From Planctomycetota bacterium (GTDB taxonomy: Bacteria > Planctomycetota > Phycisphaerae > UBA1845 > UTPLA1): a stretch of DNA of 64,000 bases. The notes under the pieces are model-generated. The model had not been told where the DNA came from, did no database searches, and saw only the letters and a program-made list of their open reading frames with translations. The position numbers were made by a program, and so were the translations under genes. Below are positions 16,083 to 25,514 of this stretch, piece by piece; within the stretch, counting starts at the first letter, position 1; each line of letters opens with the position of its first letter. Location: contig QEVG01000006.1 of the NCBI GenBank assembly GCA_003576905.1, forward strand, positions 1 through 64,000, written 5' to 3'.

Positions 16083-16206
16083 GCGTTTAGCGCTCCGGTG
16101 GATAAGATTCTCCACCAGAAGTATCGGCCAATATCACCGCTCCTTCGGAAAGACGCGCCCGGATTGCGCGGATCGGTCGGTCAACGTGCCGCCGGGTGAC
16201 ACGCAC

Positions 16207-18882
16207 TTAGCCGGCCGGTTGCGGCGTATAGGCGGGGTACAGGCGGGGAGGATTGGGAATGTAAGTCTCGGCGATCGGTGCCAGGAGGTCTTCTTCGTCC
16301 AGGGGCCACGAGCCGTCTTTTCCGAGGAGACAGTCAATGGCGAAGAGCCGCCGGGCTGAGGAGCGGCTGGGCACGATCACGGATCCGAGAATTCGGTCTT
16401 CAACCGCGCGTCCCGCGAACTCGATCGTGGCCGAATCGGATTCCTCCAGGAGGTACAGGTACGGCAGAAGGGCCTCCGGCCGGACCAGAAGCAGGTCACG
16501 TTTCTTGCCGTCCTTACTGTACCGGACGGCAAGACATGCCTCACGGTCCCAGTCGAGCACATTGTTGAGTTCGATATCGCGATCAACGCCCTCTTTCCAA
16601 TCCGACAGGGCGCGATAGCGCGGCGAAGATGACAGCGCACCGGCACTCAAGGCCACGTGGCCCGCCGGCCCGGACCGTCCAGACAGCGTCAGATCCGCGA
16701 TGCCCGTCAGCTTTCGGAGGTCGGCCTCTCCGAGCCTGGGCAGTCGTTCCGCCCAGTCTCGACGCACGCGGTTCCATGAGTAACATTGCTCCGGCGTCGG
16801 CGGGGCGTATGGCGCTGCAGCGTCCTGACTCGGCGGCATGTTCAGATAGGCGAGACCGGGCACAGGCTCGTCGCGCCACGTGGCGAAACAGATGGAGAAC
16901 CCCCAGCCCTTGTCGGCGGGCGCGGCCAGGGCTTCGACGACCACGCGCACTTCATTCCAGCCGGACGCGAGGGGCGCATAGGATGCGATTGTGTCGGTCA
17001 GATTGCGATCCTCGTATTGGCCGCTCGAATAGTAGGTACCCGAATGAACGAGCCGGCCGTTGATCCACACCGCTGCGCCGTCGTTCTGGCCGATCCACAT
17101 GCGCACTTCCTGGTCGACGGGGCTGTATACCCAGCACTTCGCCTGCGCAAGCGCGGGTCCGGACGCGCCCAAGTACCGCTTCAGGTCGATGAAGTCCTCG
17201 TCGCTGACGAAGTGAATCGTCTGCCCGACGGTGGATGTCGGAATCGGGTCGAGGACATGATGCCTCTTTTCCTGCGGGTTCGCGATTGGAATAGGTCCCT
17301 GCAGCTGCCATAGCCGAGCGTACTCACGATTGCCGGGCCGCGGGGTCATGGCCACGCGCCGGTACATTTCAGGTGAAAAGTGATATCTCAGCGCCGAGCG
17401 GCAGCCGTACGCCGTGTGGGGAATGGGCTGGTATCCGCAGTCCTCCACCTCGTCCGCGGCGGGCAGGGCCTCACCGGCCTCGCCCACAATGGCCGCCCAC
17501 ATGAACTGCTGATAAAAGGCCGTGAGAAACTCCCGCCACGTCGCGTCGTGTTGCAGGACCGTGAGCGCGGCGCCGTTCGGCCCCTCATCGCCCCCGACTG
17601 TTCGGACGGTAATCGACATGTCTCCTTCGCGCCGCGGGCGTGTCACAATGACGGCGTCAAACCAGCCGCGCTCCGCAACGATGTCGCGCGATGGGCCGAT
17701 CAGCCCCCCCGGATACTCGATCATGGGCCAGCCGCTTTCGTCATCGAGTTCCAGGACAGATGCTTTCGGCGCGACGCGTCCGCGTGTCGCGGCCCAGACC
17801 ATGTAGCGCGACAGGATGAAGGCGACCTTCAGATCAAGCATGTTTTCCGAGGTCATCTTGCGCTCGCCGTCGCCCTTGATGACCACGAGAAGCGTCGACC
17901 AGATACGCGGGTTGGTCTCCCACGCCGCCACGCCGGACTGCTCCATGAAATCCATCACCTTGAAGACGTCGCCCTCGATGTGATCGAGCATTTCGCCGGC
18001 GCGGAATTGGGCGTCGGAGTGCATGGGATAGATGATCCGGCACTCGTTGAACTCCTTGTACGCCGGGGTAAAGATTGATGCCTGTTCCAGGAAGAGTCCC
18101 CAGCGGTAATGTTCGCGGAAATTACCGGAGAGCTTGTGCGGACGCTGGTCGTAGGAGAGCATCCGCAGGCCCCGCCGCGCGATCCGTGCCAGGCGTTCAT
18201 CCTTTGCGGCGATGAGCGAACGATAGACCCCGCGGGCCTGTTCCTTGCTGCCGGCCAGCTCATGCGCGAGGCCCACGAAATAGGACTTCAGTTCGTCCGT
18301 CGCCGCCGCCTGATGAAAAAGGGCGATCGGTCCGTTGAGGGAATCTCTCACGAGGAGCGGATCGGGCATACCGAAGGCGCGGATTTCCACTTCGTCGGCA
18401 ATGGAATCGAGTTCCAGCTTGATCGCCAGCCGGCCCTTGGAGTATTCCGGATTGCCGCGAATCGTCTCCAGGTTTACCACATAGGCCGTGCCGAATTTGA
18501 ACAGCTCCCAATCGGGCAGGGCCCTACCGCCGACCTCCACCTTGAACTTCCCTGGCACCTGCTCTCGATGTTCCTCGCCCTCTTGCGGGGCACTGCTCGG
18601 ATCCAGGACGGCCGGCGCCTGCATCACGTGCCACGGCCGCGCCGCCATCAGGACGACTGCCTGGCGAAGCGGGCCACCCGGCCCCGTGGGCAATCGAAAG
18701 GACTGCTGCGGTTCGGCCTTTTGAATGACCGCGGTGCCGAGAGGGACAACGGTGATGTCCTCGTGGCCCGCGGCAGTTGCCGTGTTTGTGCGCGCAAGCA
18801 GGCATGCTCCAGGGATCAGCGCGAAAACCGCCGCTTGCACCCCCCGCCGAATAACGATCTGTCCCCTGGGTCCGTTGGTCAT
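16207..18882 (-). CDS. large secreted protein of the Exb/TPR cluster
   Basis: An 891-residue protein I cannot assign to a named family. A signal peptide (AAVFALIPGACLLARTNTATAAG) is followed by a strand-rich opening. A helical middle resembles TPR-type solenoids ('YFVGLAHELAGSKEQARGVYRSLIAAKDERLARIARRGL'). A lectin-like jelly-roll follows around residues 580-680: 'WVYSPVDQEVRMWIGQNDGAAVWINGRLVHSGTYYS' is the pattern of planctomycete carbohydrate-binding-like domains. The C-terminal part is mixed. The ATG at 18882 has GGAAGG just upstream; the open frame beyond it is not protein-like. It is 97 bases after the membrane protein gene and probably closes the cluster that starts at 25333. Confidence 0.75.
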   Translation of the reverse strand: MTNGPRGQIVIRRGVQAAVFALIPGACLLARTNTATAAGHEDITVVPLGTAVIQKAEPQQSFRLPTGPGGPLRQAVVLMAARPWHVMQAPAVLDPSSAPQEGEEHREQVPGKFKVEVGGRALPDWELFKFGTAYVVNLETIRGNPEYSKGRLAIKLELDSIADEVEIRAFGMPDPLLVRDSLNGPIALFHQAAATDELKSYFVGLAHELAGSKEQARGVYRSLIAAKDERLARIARRGLRMLSYDQRPHKLSGNFREHYRWGLFLEQASIFTPAYKEFNECRIIYPMHSDAQFRAGEMLDHIEGDVFKVMDFMEQSGVAAWETNPRIWSTLLVVIKGDGERKMTSENMLDLKVAFILSRYMVWAATRGRVAPKASVLELDDESGWPMIEYPGGLIGPSRDIVAERGWFDAVIVTRPRREGDMSITVRTVGGDEGPNGAALTVLQHDATWREFLTAFYQQFMWAAIVGEAGEALPAADEVEDCGYQPIPHTAYGCRSALRYHFSPEMYRRVAMTPRPGNREYARLWQLQGPIPIANPQEKRHHVLDPIPTSTVGQTIHFVSDEDFIDLKRYLGASGPALAQAKCWVYSPVDQEVRMWIGQNDGAAVWINGRLVHSGTYYSSGQYEDRNLTDTIASYAPLASGWNEVRVVVEALAAPADKGWGFSICFATWRDEPVPGLAYLNMPPSQDAAAPYAPPTPEQCYSWNRVRRDWAERLPRLGEADLRKLTGIADLTLSGRSGPAGHVALSAGALSSSPRYRALSDWKEGVDRDIELNNVLDWDREACLAVRYSKDGKKRDLLLVRPEALLPYLYLLEESDSATIEFAGRAVEDRILGSVIVPSRSSARRLFAIDCLLGKDGSWPLDEEDLLAPIAETYIPNPPRLYPAYTPQPAG

Positions 18883-18979
18883 TTCCTTCCGCCAATTTCG
18901 TGCAGATTGCCCGATCGCCGTTGGAGGGCAATGGGCTGCGGTTCGCCTGGCTCGTCTGGCATTGTCCACGTAATCGGAG

Positions 18980-19762
18980 TCAGTCGCAACCCGACCCGCC
19001 CGCGTCGTCTTTTTCGTGCGGTCGATCCGCGCTCCTGTGGATCCAGTCGAAATCCGCCTCGGTGGGCGCTTCCTGTGCGCCCGGCCCGGCGGAAAAGCGC
19101 GTTCGCGGGCGTGAAAGGCCGCGCCGCAACAGGAACCAGATGAGTGCCATAACGACAACACCCGCAAAGATGTAGTTCCGACTTCGGCGATCGGGTCCGC
19201 CGGGATCGGGCACGGGGGCAGCCAGTGCTGCCCGGCCTACTTCCGCCCCCACGAAGAGCGGACCGGCCCCGGCCTCACCTTCAGAGGTCTGAAAGCTTCG
19301 CACCTTGATGAAATAGGCCTTTACGCGTACGCGCGAGCGCATGGGAAGCTCGCCCGGGTCGTCGGTCAGTACAACGGCCGCAAGCGCGCGCGATACGGCA
19401 TCCGCAAGTTCCAATTGATGCAGACGCCCGACGCCCTCGCGGTTCGGCACGTCATACGAATAACGCGATCGAAGCACGCCCTCAATCACAACGGCCTGCC
19501 CGCGATAATCTCCCGGCCGCTCCATCAGCAGCTTCCACGGGACCGCATCACTCTTCCCGTCGTCAACCAGCCCGGCCTTGCCCTCGGCGGTGCGGCAATA
19601 TTGGCAGAACCAGTAGAAACCGGGATCGTCGAATGAGAATACCTCGTCGCGGACATCCTCCAGCAGCCGACGGCCCTCGGAGATGCTCATCTCTTGCCCA
19701 GGTGACAGCGCGGCCCCAAGCAGCACCACTACACCGGTTACTACCAGACCCGATGGATTCAT
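18980..19762 (-). CDS. secreted or membrane-anchored protein of the Exb/TPR cluster
   Basis: A 260-residue protein without a family match. An N-terminal signal (SGLVVTGVVVLLGAALSPG) is followed by a globular region with a 'FYWFCQYC' pair of Cys and an OB-fold-like segment 'PGDYRGQAVVIEGVLRSRYSYDV'. A single transmembrane helix (NYIFAGVVVMALIWFLL) precedes a short charged C-terminal tail, so the bulk is expected outside the cytoplasmic membrane. The ATG overlaps the stop of the 906-residue protein as ATGA, implying coupling. Its conserved position suggests a part in the same machinery. Confidence 0.7.
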   Translation of the reverse strand: MNPSGLVVTGVVVLLGAALSPGQEMSISEGRRLLEDVRDEVFSFDDPGFYWFCQYCRTAEGKAGLVDDGKSDAVPWKLLMERPGDYRGQAVVIEGVLRSRYSYDVPNREGVGRLHQLELADAVSRALAAVVLTDDPGELPMRSRVRVKAYFIKVRSFQTSEGEAGAGPLFVGAEVGRAALAAPVPDPGGPDRRSRNYIFAGVVVMALIWFLLRRGLSRPRTRFSAGPGAQEAPTEADFDWIHRSADRPHEKDDAGGSGCD

Positions 19763-22479
19763 GGCGTGCCCTCGCCCGACCCGCCCGCCTTCCCGGCAAG
19801 CTCGAGCAGCCGGGCCTGCCAGGGCGGACCGCCGAGATCGGGATACCACACGCGCTCCGACGCGATGCCCTTTGAGACGAGTTCGGCCCTTCCGTGGCGA
19901 AGCTGATGGCGGAGCCAGTAGTAGCGAGCCTCCCAGTATTGGGAGCTCGAACGCTCGCGCAAGGATGGATCTTCCAGGAGACGCGCCCACAGCTTTTCCG
20001 CATGGTTTGCATCCGCGATTGAAGCCGCGGTGCCACCCTTTTCGAGCGCCATCTCCTCCATCAGTGCCGCCGCACGAATGTACGCCCCGTTGTACGGGTC
20101 CTTGCTCATCAACTGGTCATACACCTGCCGGGCTTCCTCGACCTGCCCCGAGACGCCGAGCGCCCGCGCCAGGGAGAATCGAACAACCTCCTGATCGCGA
20201 CGCCCGGTCGGTGAATCATCCAGGATCTGGAGCAGGCGACGGAGAACCGGTATGACGTCGACTGCGGCGCGGACGGCCTGCTCCGCACGACCCTGCGCCA
20301 CGAGTGTTTCGATCTGGCGATCCATCTCCGCGGCGAGGCTCAGCAGGGTCCGTTTTGATTCGCCGGTCGGCTTCCCATCGAGGAGCTTCTTCAGAACGGC
20401 CTCCGCCTCGTCGGCGCGGCCGGCACCCCGCAGGCAGCGCAGACGCAGGCCCAGAGCGCGCGGCGCATCATCCTTCGCAGGGAGAATGGCGAGTCCTTCG
20501 TCATACCGCCGCACCTCCGGAGATGCGTACAACTCAGCCGCGGATAGCCGGGCGGCACGTTCCCAGTCCTGAATGGCCTGATCGGCGGGCGCGGCGGGCT
20601 GTGACCTGCCCGCCGGGGCTCTCCCCGCGGACTCGGCAAGGTCCGTGACGAACTTTCGCCATGTGGCGGCAGCCGCATGTGCCCGGCGTTGGCGTTCCAC
20701 TTCGCCAAGTCTGCCTGCCTCCCCGTCGTACTTCGCCTGAACACACACAGCCGATCGGTACCGCGCTTCCCAGTATCTTGCGTCGCCGCGCCTTATCTTT
20801 TTCAACGCGTCCACCGCGTTGTCGTACTCTTCGGCTTCCTGAAGCGCGAGGGCGCCGACCCACACTGCCTCGGACGCCAGCGTGTTTTCGGGAAAGCGCG
20901 CGACCAAGGCGTCCGCCACCGCCGCGAGCGCAATGTAGCTCTCCTTTTTCTTCTGTTTCCCCGCCTGCTCCCGGAGGCAATGATAGGCATTGACGGCGGC
21001 GCGCTCGGCAAGATCGCCCTTTGCGTTCGTCTCCACCACTTCGGCGAAGGTCTGGGCCGCCGCCGCATGATCGCCCGTTTGGAACTGGCACACGCCGAGA
21101 TTGAACAGGGCTTCGCCCCGGCGTTTTGCCGCGCTCTTTCGGCGCAGGAACTCCGTCCACGCGGCAAGCGCCGGTTCGTGCCTTCCGGCCAGCATGAGCC
21201 GCGATGCGCGCATGAACAACTCGTCGTCATCCATCTTCGAAGGATCGCGCGAGTCGTCGTCCAGCAAGGCGAGATAGACCTGCGCCACGGCCGTCCAGAA
21301 TCCGCCGCGATCGGCGAGTTCCATGAGGCTTTGCGTCGCCCGGCGCGTTAATTCGTCCTTTTGTGCCGGAGGGCAATGCGAGGAGCGTGCCTCGAGGATA
21401 TCCGCATTGGCGATAAGCACCGGCGCGAGCCGGACGTAAAACGATGCTCCCGGCAGCTCCATTCCGTCAGGCGTCGACGCCAGCACCGCAAGTTCCTGCC
21501 GCGCTCGGTCGAATCGCTCGCGAAGGATGAACAGCCGGGCCAGTTCGTATCGGGCACGCGCCACCATCGCGGGCGGCATGGTCGATTCGATGACCCGTTT
21601 GAACGCGGCCTCGGATTCCGACGCACGCTCCAATTCCCGCAGGGCGATCCCCGCCCCGAGCGTCGCGTTGTACTTTCCTTCGTCGTCCGGTGCGGTTCGC
21701 TGCACGAGATCGAAGATGCCGAGGGCCGAATCCAGCCGGACCTTCCGGCCCATCGTCCCCGGATCACTCAGCATTCCGAGAAAGAGCGTCGTCCATGCGC
21801 TGCTCACCAGCTGCTCGCGCGAGAGCTTCTCCACCCGCGAAGACAAACCGAGCAATAGGAACTTTTCCTCCTGCGTCCGCAGATCGATGAGCATTTCGTC
21901 GAGCCGCTCCCGCGCCGTCCGGTGGAGCGCTTCGGCCTCTTTCAGCCGCGCGATCAGGCGAGCCCTTTCATAGTGCAGCCCGCTGGTGATCTCGTATTGA
22001 TCCAGGTCCGGGCCACATGCAACCGAGAGGACGAAATCGGCGTACTCGGCGCGCCACTCGGCGATGGCAAACGCCCGGCGAAGACCGTGGTGCCATTCGG
22101 CGTTGTTCTCGAGGTTGATCGCGAATTGATAGCACTTCTCTGCCCGTTCGACGAAGGTCTGACGACGGGCCGGTTCCTGTTCGTCGCGCGCCGCGCGCGA
22201 ATAGGCCCGCGCGACATGTATCTGGTGCATGGTCGGCGCGTCGGAGAAGAGTGCCTCCACCAACTCGGGCATTCCGCGTTCGGTAAGTTCCGCCGCCAGT
22301 GTCCGCTGCCGCGCGGACGGCCGATCATCCGGCTCCGACTTGGAGTTGACCCCCTGCTGAGCCGGAGACGACGCCGCCGGCAGCAACGCGACGATCGCAA
22401 CGATGGCGACCGGGTGGATGCGCCGGAATACGGCAGGCCGCCGGAGGACGGATAGCGAATAGAGCGGTATGCCGATCAT
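19759..22479 (-). CDS. tetratricopeptide-type solenoid protein
   Basis: A 906-residue protein with an N-terminal signal or anchor (VAIVAIVALLPAASSPAQQ), then almost all helical repeats. TPR-like units can be read, for example 'FNLGVCQFQTGDHAAAAQTFAEVV', 'AVWVGALALQEAEEYDNAVDALKKI' and 'EALFNL', with Ala/Leu spacing typical of TPR. Periplasmic scaffolding is inferred. Its ATG overlaps the stop of the second ExbD gene (ATGA), and its stop overlaps the next start (ATGA), so translation of three genes is linked. In transport clusters of this kind such repeat proteins play the part of TolA/TonB-associated scaffolds, but no TonB C-terminal domain is visible. Confidence 0.75.
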   Translation of the reverse strand: MIGIPLYSLSVLRRPAVFRRIHPVAIVAIVALLPAASSPAQQGVNSKSEPDDRPSARQRTLAAELTERGMPELVEALFSDAPTMHQIHVARAYSRAARDEQEPARRQTFVERAEKCYQFAINLENNAEWHHGLRRAFAIAEWRAEYADFVLSVACGPDLDQYEITSGLHYERARLIARLKEAEALHRTARERLDEMLIDLRTQEEKFLLLGLSSRVEKLSREQLVSSAWTTLFLGMLSDPGTMGRKVRLDSALGIFDLVQRTAPDDEGKYNATLGAGIALRELERASESEAAFKRVIESTMPPAMVARARYELARLFILRERFDRARQELAVLASTPDGMELPGASFYVRLAPVLIANADILEARSSHCPPAQKDELTRRATQSLMELADRGGFWTAVAQVYLALLDDDSRDPSKMDDDELFMRASRLMLAGRHEPALAAWTEFLRRKSAAKRRGEALFNLGVCQFQTGDHAAAAQTFAEVVETNAKGDLAERAAVNAYHCLREQAGKQKKKESYIALAAVADALVARFPENTLASEAVWVGALALQEAEEYDNAVDALKKIRRGDARYWEARYRSAVCVQAKYDGEAGRLGEVERQRRAHAAAATWRKFVTDLAESAGRAPAGRSQPAAPADQAIQDWERAARLSAAELYASPEVRRYDEGLAILPAKDDAPRALGLRLRCLRGAGRADEAEAVLKKLLDGKPTGESKRTLLSLAAEMDRQIETLVAQGRAEQAVRAAVDVIPVLRRLLQILDDSPTGRRDQEVVRFSLARALGVSGQVEEARQVYDQLMSKDPYNGAYIRAAALMEEMALEKGGTAASIADANHAEKLWARLLEDPSLRERSSSQYWEARYYWLRHQLRHGRAELVSKGIASERVWYPDLGGPPWQARLLELAGKAGGSGEGTP

Positions 22480-22946
22480 GGTGCGGAACTCACGCCGACG
22501 GCCGAAGCACCGACACCGAGTTGGATATTCGGCATGCCCGCCTCCAGACAGGCATCCATTGCCGCGACAACATCTCGGTATTCCACGCCGGGGTCGGCGG
22601 ACAGCAGGATCCGCCCGGAAGGGTCGGCGCCGGCCTCGCGCTTTTCGCGCAGAAGTGCCGCCAGGGCCTCGAAGGAATTTACAGAAAGGGCCTGACCGAG
22701 CACCAGAATGCGGGAGCCCGTTTCGCCCGGTTCCTGCACAAGGGCGATTCGAATCTGTGGGATAATGGAAACGGCGGATTCGCCGCCCGGTCCAAGTTGC
22801 GTGGGAAGCTGGGTCGAAAAGACTCCTTCGGACGCGGCAAAGCTCGTCCCGAGCATGAAGAAGATAAGAATCACCATGGTCACGTCCACCATGGGGGCCA
22901 GATTGGGAATGGCCGCGCGATGATGCGACTGCCGCCGGTTGAGCAT
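22476..22946 (-). CDS. exbD: ExbD/TolR-family protein (second copy)
   Basis: A 156-residue inner-membrane protein with one transmembrane helix and a periplasmic domain. The start 'PNLAPMVDVTMVILIFFML' holds the conserved Asp of the proton path. The C-terminal domain has 'RILLSADPGVEYRDVVAAMDACLEAGMPNIQLG', the family's closing fold. ExbD works with ExbB/TolQ to convert proton flow to force. It begins directly after the stop of the first ExbD copy (TAGATG) and overlaps the next gene by ATGA. The two copies differ, so a hetero-oligomer is possible. Confidence 0.92.
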   Translation of the reverse strand: MLNRRQSHHRAAIPNLAPMVDVTMVILIFFMLGTSFAASEGVFSTQLPTQLGPGGESAVSIIPQIRIALVQEPGETGSRILVLGQALSVNSFEALAALLREKREAGADPSGRILLSADPGVEYRDVVAAMDACLEAGMPNIQLGVGASAVGVSSAP

Positions 22947-23393
22947 CTAATCGCCTCCCTCCTCGTCGGTGGAAGCGCTGAACCATACGGTCTGCACCTG
23001 AAGTCGCGCACATCCTGCCAGCACCGCCTCGACGTGGCGATAGGCGACGGAGCGATCGGCCCGAATCACGCAGGTGACGTCGGCGTTGACAATCCGCTCG
23101 ATCTCCAGCCGCGCGAGGACGTCTTCAATAGCGAGCAACTCCTCGCGAATCACGTATTCGGCCGCTCCCTCCTGCGCCGCGCTCCTGCGAATGTTGACCA
23201 CGAAACGGTTCTCGCGCGGCTTGCCGCCGATGTCATCCGCCCTGCGGGCCGCCGGCAGGTCGATCCGGCTCGTCTCCTGTTCCACCATCCGCGTCGCCAG
23301 CATGAAGAAAATGAGCAGGCACATCATGACGTCCACCATGGGCGCCAGGTTCAGTTCAATCGCGGTGGTGGCGGGCGGTCTGCGCATGGCCAT
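22947..23393 (-). CDS. exbD: ExbD/TolR-family protein (first copy)
   Basis: A 148-residue ExbD/TolR homologue. 'IELNLAPMVDVMMCLLIFFMLATRM' gives the transmembrane helix with the functional Asp. The periplasmic part has 'VTCVIRADRSVAYRHVEAVLAGCARLQVQTVWFSA'. It is separated by 17 bases from the ExbB/TolQ gene upstream and abuts the second ExbD copy. Two ExbD genes behind one ExbB gene are common in planctomycete energy-transducing clusters. Confidence 0.93.
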   Translation of the reverse strand: MAMRRPPATTAIELNLAPMVDVMMCLLIFFMLATRMVEQETSRIDLPAARRADDIGGKPRENRFVVNIRRSAAQEGAAEYVIREELLAIEDVLARLEIERIVNADVTCVIRADRSVAYRHVEAVLAGCARLQVQTVWFSASTDEEGGD

Positions 23394-23410
23394 TCACGGT
23401 GTGACGCAAA

Positions 23411-24238
23411 TCAGGACTGTGATGAACTCGGCGCGGGCTCCGCCGGGCGGGCCGGCGCGCCGCCGACGCGCCGCGACCCGGATGCCGCAGCGCCGCCGCC
23501 GACGGTGATCGGCCTGAAGTACTCCAGCAGATCCATCGCGGCGGCATGCGCCGCGACCGTCATGGCGTCCACGCGGTTTCGGCAGATGCCGAAGAAGCCC
23601 ATCGACACGATCGCAACCGCAAGTCCCAGGAACGTGTTGACCAGCGCCAGGCTGATGCCGCCTGCAAGGTTTTCAGGCTTGTATCCGCCCGGCGAGGCCT
23701 GCATCTGTCCGAACGCCTCAATCATGCCGAGGACGGTGCCGAGGAGTCCCATCAGCGGCCCGAGGTTGCCGATGATGTTCAAATACTCGGCCTTCCGGAA
23801 CAGCCGGCTCGCCCAGGCGTTGGCCCGCTCGCTCGCCGCCTCGTGCATCGCGTCGAATCCGTGCCGCCCGTGGCGCAGACCGGCCGTAAGCACGTCGGCG
23901 AACATCGTCTTGCTGTCCTTGATCGACTCGATGCATTCCTTGTACCGGCGGCCCTCAATCAGTTGTCGCGTCTGTTCGATTTCCGCCTCGGGCACCATCG
24001 TCGAGCGGCGAATCGTCCAGAAATGTTCAATGATGATGGTCACGGCGGCAAGGGACATCGCGACGATAATGACACCCGGCCACTCCGCGCCGTCGAGCAG
24101 GATTTGCAGGAACGATGTCCCCGACCGTGCCGCGCCCTCGGCTCCCGCGGCTCCGGTCGCCGCCAAAAGGAACACCGCCATGCCGATGACGGACGGACTC
24201 CCATGCACCCGGCGGATTCTTCGGCTCATGTGATTCAT
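23411..24238 (-). CDS. exbB: ExbB/TolQ/MotA proton channel protein
   Basis: A 275-residue membrane protein of the MotA/TolQ/ExbB channel family. A signal-like first hydrophobic segment is followed by the usual three transmembrane helices: 'GVIIVAMSLAAVTIIIEHFW', then the conserved block 'LNIIGNLGPLMGLLGTVLGMIEAFGQM', then 'GGISLALVNTFLGLAVAIVSMGFFG'. The TolQ signature G-P-L-x-G-L-L-G-T-V is intact. The C-terminus is an Ala/Pro/Ser-rich tail. ATG 24238 is preferred; ATG 24229 or an upstream TTG are alternatives. It follows the vWA gene by 51 bases. Confidence 0.92.
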   Translation of the reverse strand: MNHMSRRIRRVHGSPSVIGMAVFLLAATGAAGAEGAARSGTSFLQILLDGAEWPGVIIVAMSLAAVTIIIEHFWTIRRSTMVPEAEIEQTRQLIEGRRYKECIESIKDSKTMFADVLTAGLRHGRHGFDAMHEAASERANAWASRLFRKAEYLNIIGNLGPLMGLLGTVLGMIEAFGQMQASPGGYKPENLAGGISLALVNTFLGLAVAIVSMGFFGICRNRVDAMTVAAHAAAMDLLEYFRPITVGGGAAASGSRRVGGAPARPAEPAPSSSQS

Positions 24239-24289
24239 CAATCGCAAAGTCAACTCCGATGATGTCCGCGGTCCGCCCCCGACGTTCGA

Positions 24290-25333
24290 TTATTGCCGCA
24301 GGTCCTCCTGCCGAACATGCTTGTAAATCCCCCGGTTTTCCTCTGCGATGGTCCGCAGCACTTTCTCGCCGTCGCCCGCCGTGTCATACACGAACAGGAT
24401 CGTGTTGATCGTGGTCGCCTTGTCACGGTTCTTCTGCCGGATGACCCGCATGATTTTCTGATTGAACTCGCCAAAGTCTCCGTCGGAAAGCAGGAACAAT
24501 ACGTCCGGCCGCGAGTCGAGCGCCGTCTGAATCGCGTCCAGCGGCTCGGTCTGCCCGCTTGGGACGATTGTCTCCAGCGAAACGAACACCTGCCGCTTGT
24601 TTTCCAACGTCGCCGTCACAAGCTGCGGAAACAGCGGCGTGCACTTGCCCTCGTTGAAAAAAATCACGTTGAACAGCTGGTCCGATTCCAGCGAACCAAT
24701 CGCCTGTTTGAGCTCCCGCTGGAGAAGGCCGAACGTGTCACTCATCGAACCGCTGCGATCGAGGACGTACACGATCGATCGCGCCTTCTGACCCTCGCCG
24801 ACCCCCCAGAGGCTTCCGACCGGGCCGCCGCCCGCGAGTTCGCGATCGCCCAGGCCGGAACCGAGTCCGCCCTTCCCGCGAAGACCGGCTCCCGTGCCCA
24901 CGACATCTTCGCGCCGCAGACCCTGCGCGGTGAACTCGGCCAGTGACGTCCCGCCGGCAATGGCCGGCAGCGTTTCCGACTCATTTTCCGGACGCTTCAG
25001 CAGGTCGCTCAGCGAAGTCGCCCCTTCCGGGTTTCCGGCCGATCGCGACGAATCGGGCCGGTCGATCATGGCATGGCCCGCGAATCGGAATCCGCCGCCC
25101 GGAACCTTTGGAAGCTCCGCCGCGACGATCTGCGCCCGAACTTCCCGAGGAGCATTGGCCGCCGCCGCCCCGACCGCCCACGTGACGAGTCCGAACAGCG
25201 TTGCGACTCCCACATGCAGGCACAGACTGATACCCGCCGAACCAACCAGCCGGCCCCACACGCCCCCGCGCCGGCGCGCGCGCCGCGCGGGAACGGAAGG
25301 AGCTTGCGCGGCAGCATGGTCCGAAGGTGACAT
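24290..25333 (-). CDS. membrane-anchored von Willebrand factor A protein
   Basis: About 347 residues. A basic cytoplasmic N-terminus and one transmembrane helix (LVGSAGISLCLHVGVATLFGLVTWAVGA) precede a Gly-rich linker ('GLRGKGGLGSGLGDRELAGGG'). A vWA domain follows, with an intact metal site: 'IVYVLDRSGSMSD' (DxSxS), a Thr in 'SGQTEPL' and 'LFLLSDGDFGE'. Such domains bind protein partners through Mg2+. The layout, one N-terminal helix and a linker into a periplasmic domain, resembles TonB/TolA-like arms. It is the first gene after the promoter at 25385-25412. GTG 25363 is a possible alternative start. Confidence 0.85.
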   Translation of the reverse strand: MSPSDHAAAQAPSVPARRARRRGGVWGRLVGSAGISLCLHVGVATLFGLVTWAVGAAAANAPREVRAQIVAAELPKVPGGGFRFAGHAMIDRPDSSRSAGNPEGATSLSDLLKRPENESETLPAIAGGTSLAEFTAQGLRREDVVGTGAGLRGKGGLGSGLGDRELAGGGPVGSLWGVGEGQKARSIVYVLDRSGSMSDTFGLLQRELKQAIGSLESDQLFNVIFFNEGKCTPLFPQLVTATLENKRQVFVSLETIVPSGQTEPLDAIQTALDSRPDVLFLLSDGDFGEFNQKIMRVIRQKNRDKATTINTILFVYDTAGDGEKVLRTIAEENRGIYKHVRQEDLRQ

Positions 25334-25384
25334 TGGGTCTGGAACCGCCAAGGCAGGTCTCACGGGGGCGATTTACTCATCATG

Positions 25385-25412
25385 ATTCTATCGGCCTGGC
25401 TCGGGCGATCAA
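25385..25412 (-). promoter_or_regulatory. sigma-70-type promoter of the vWA-Exb cluster
   Basis: Read leftward: TTGATC (25412-25407), a 16-base spacer and TAGAAT (25390-25385). The start would lie near 25378, between the folD stop and the vWA gene. This supports the cluster as a separate transcription unit from folD. Confidence 0.5.
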
Positions 25413-25514
25413 CGACGGGCCCTTTTTGCCGCCGCCCGGCATGGTGGCGGCGCCCGGTCGCACCGCCGCGGCCCGCCCTGTCCTGCCCGCGCGGCCCCGT
25501 GAGGCTCATTCCCA

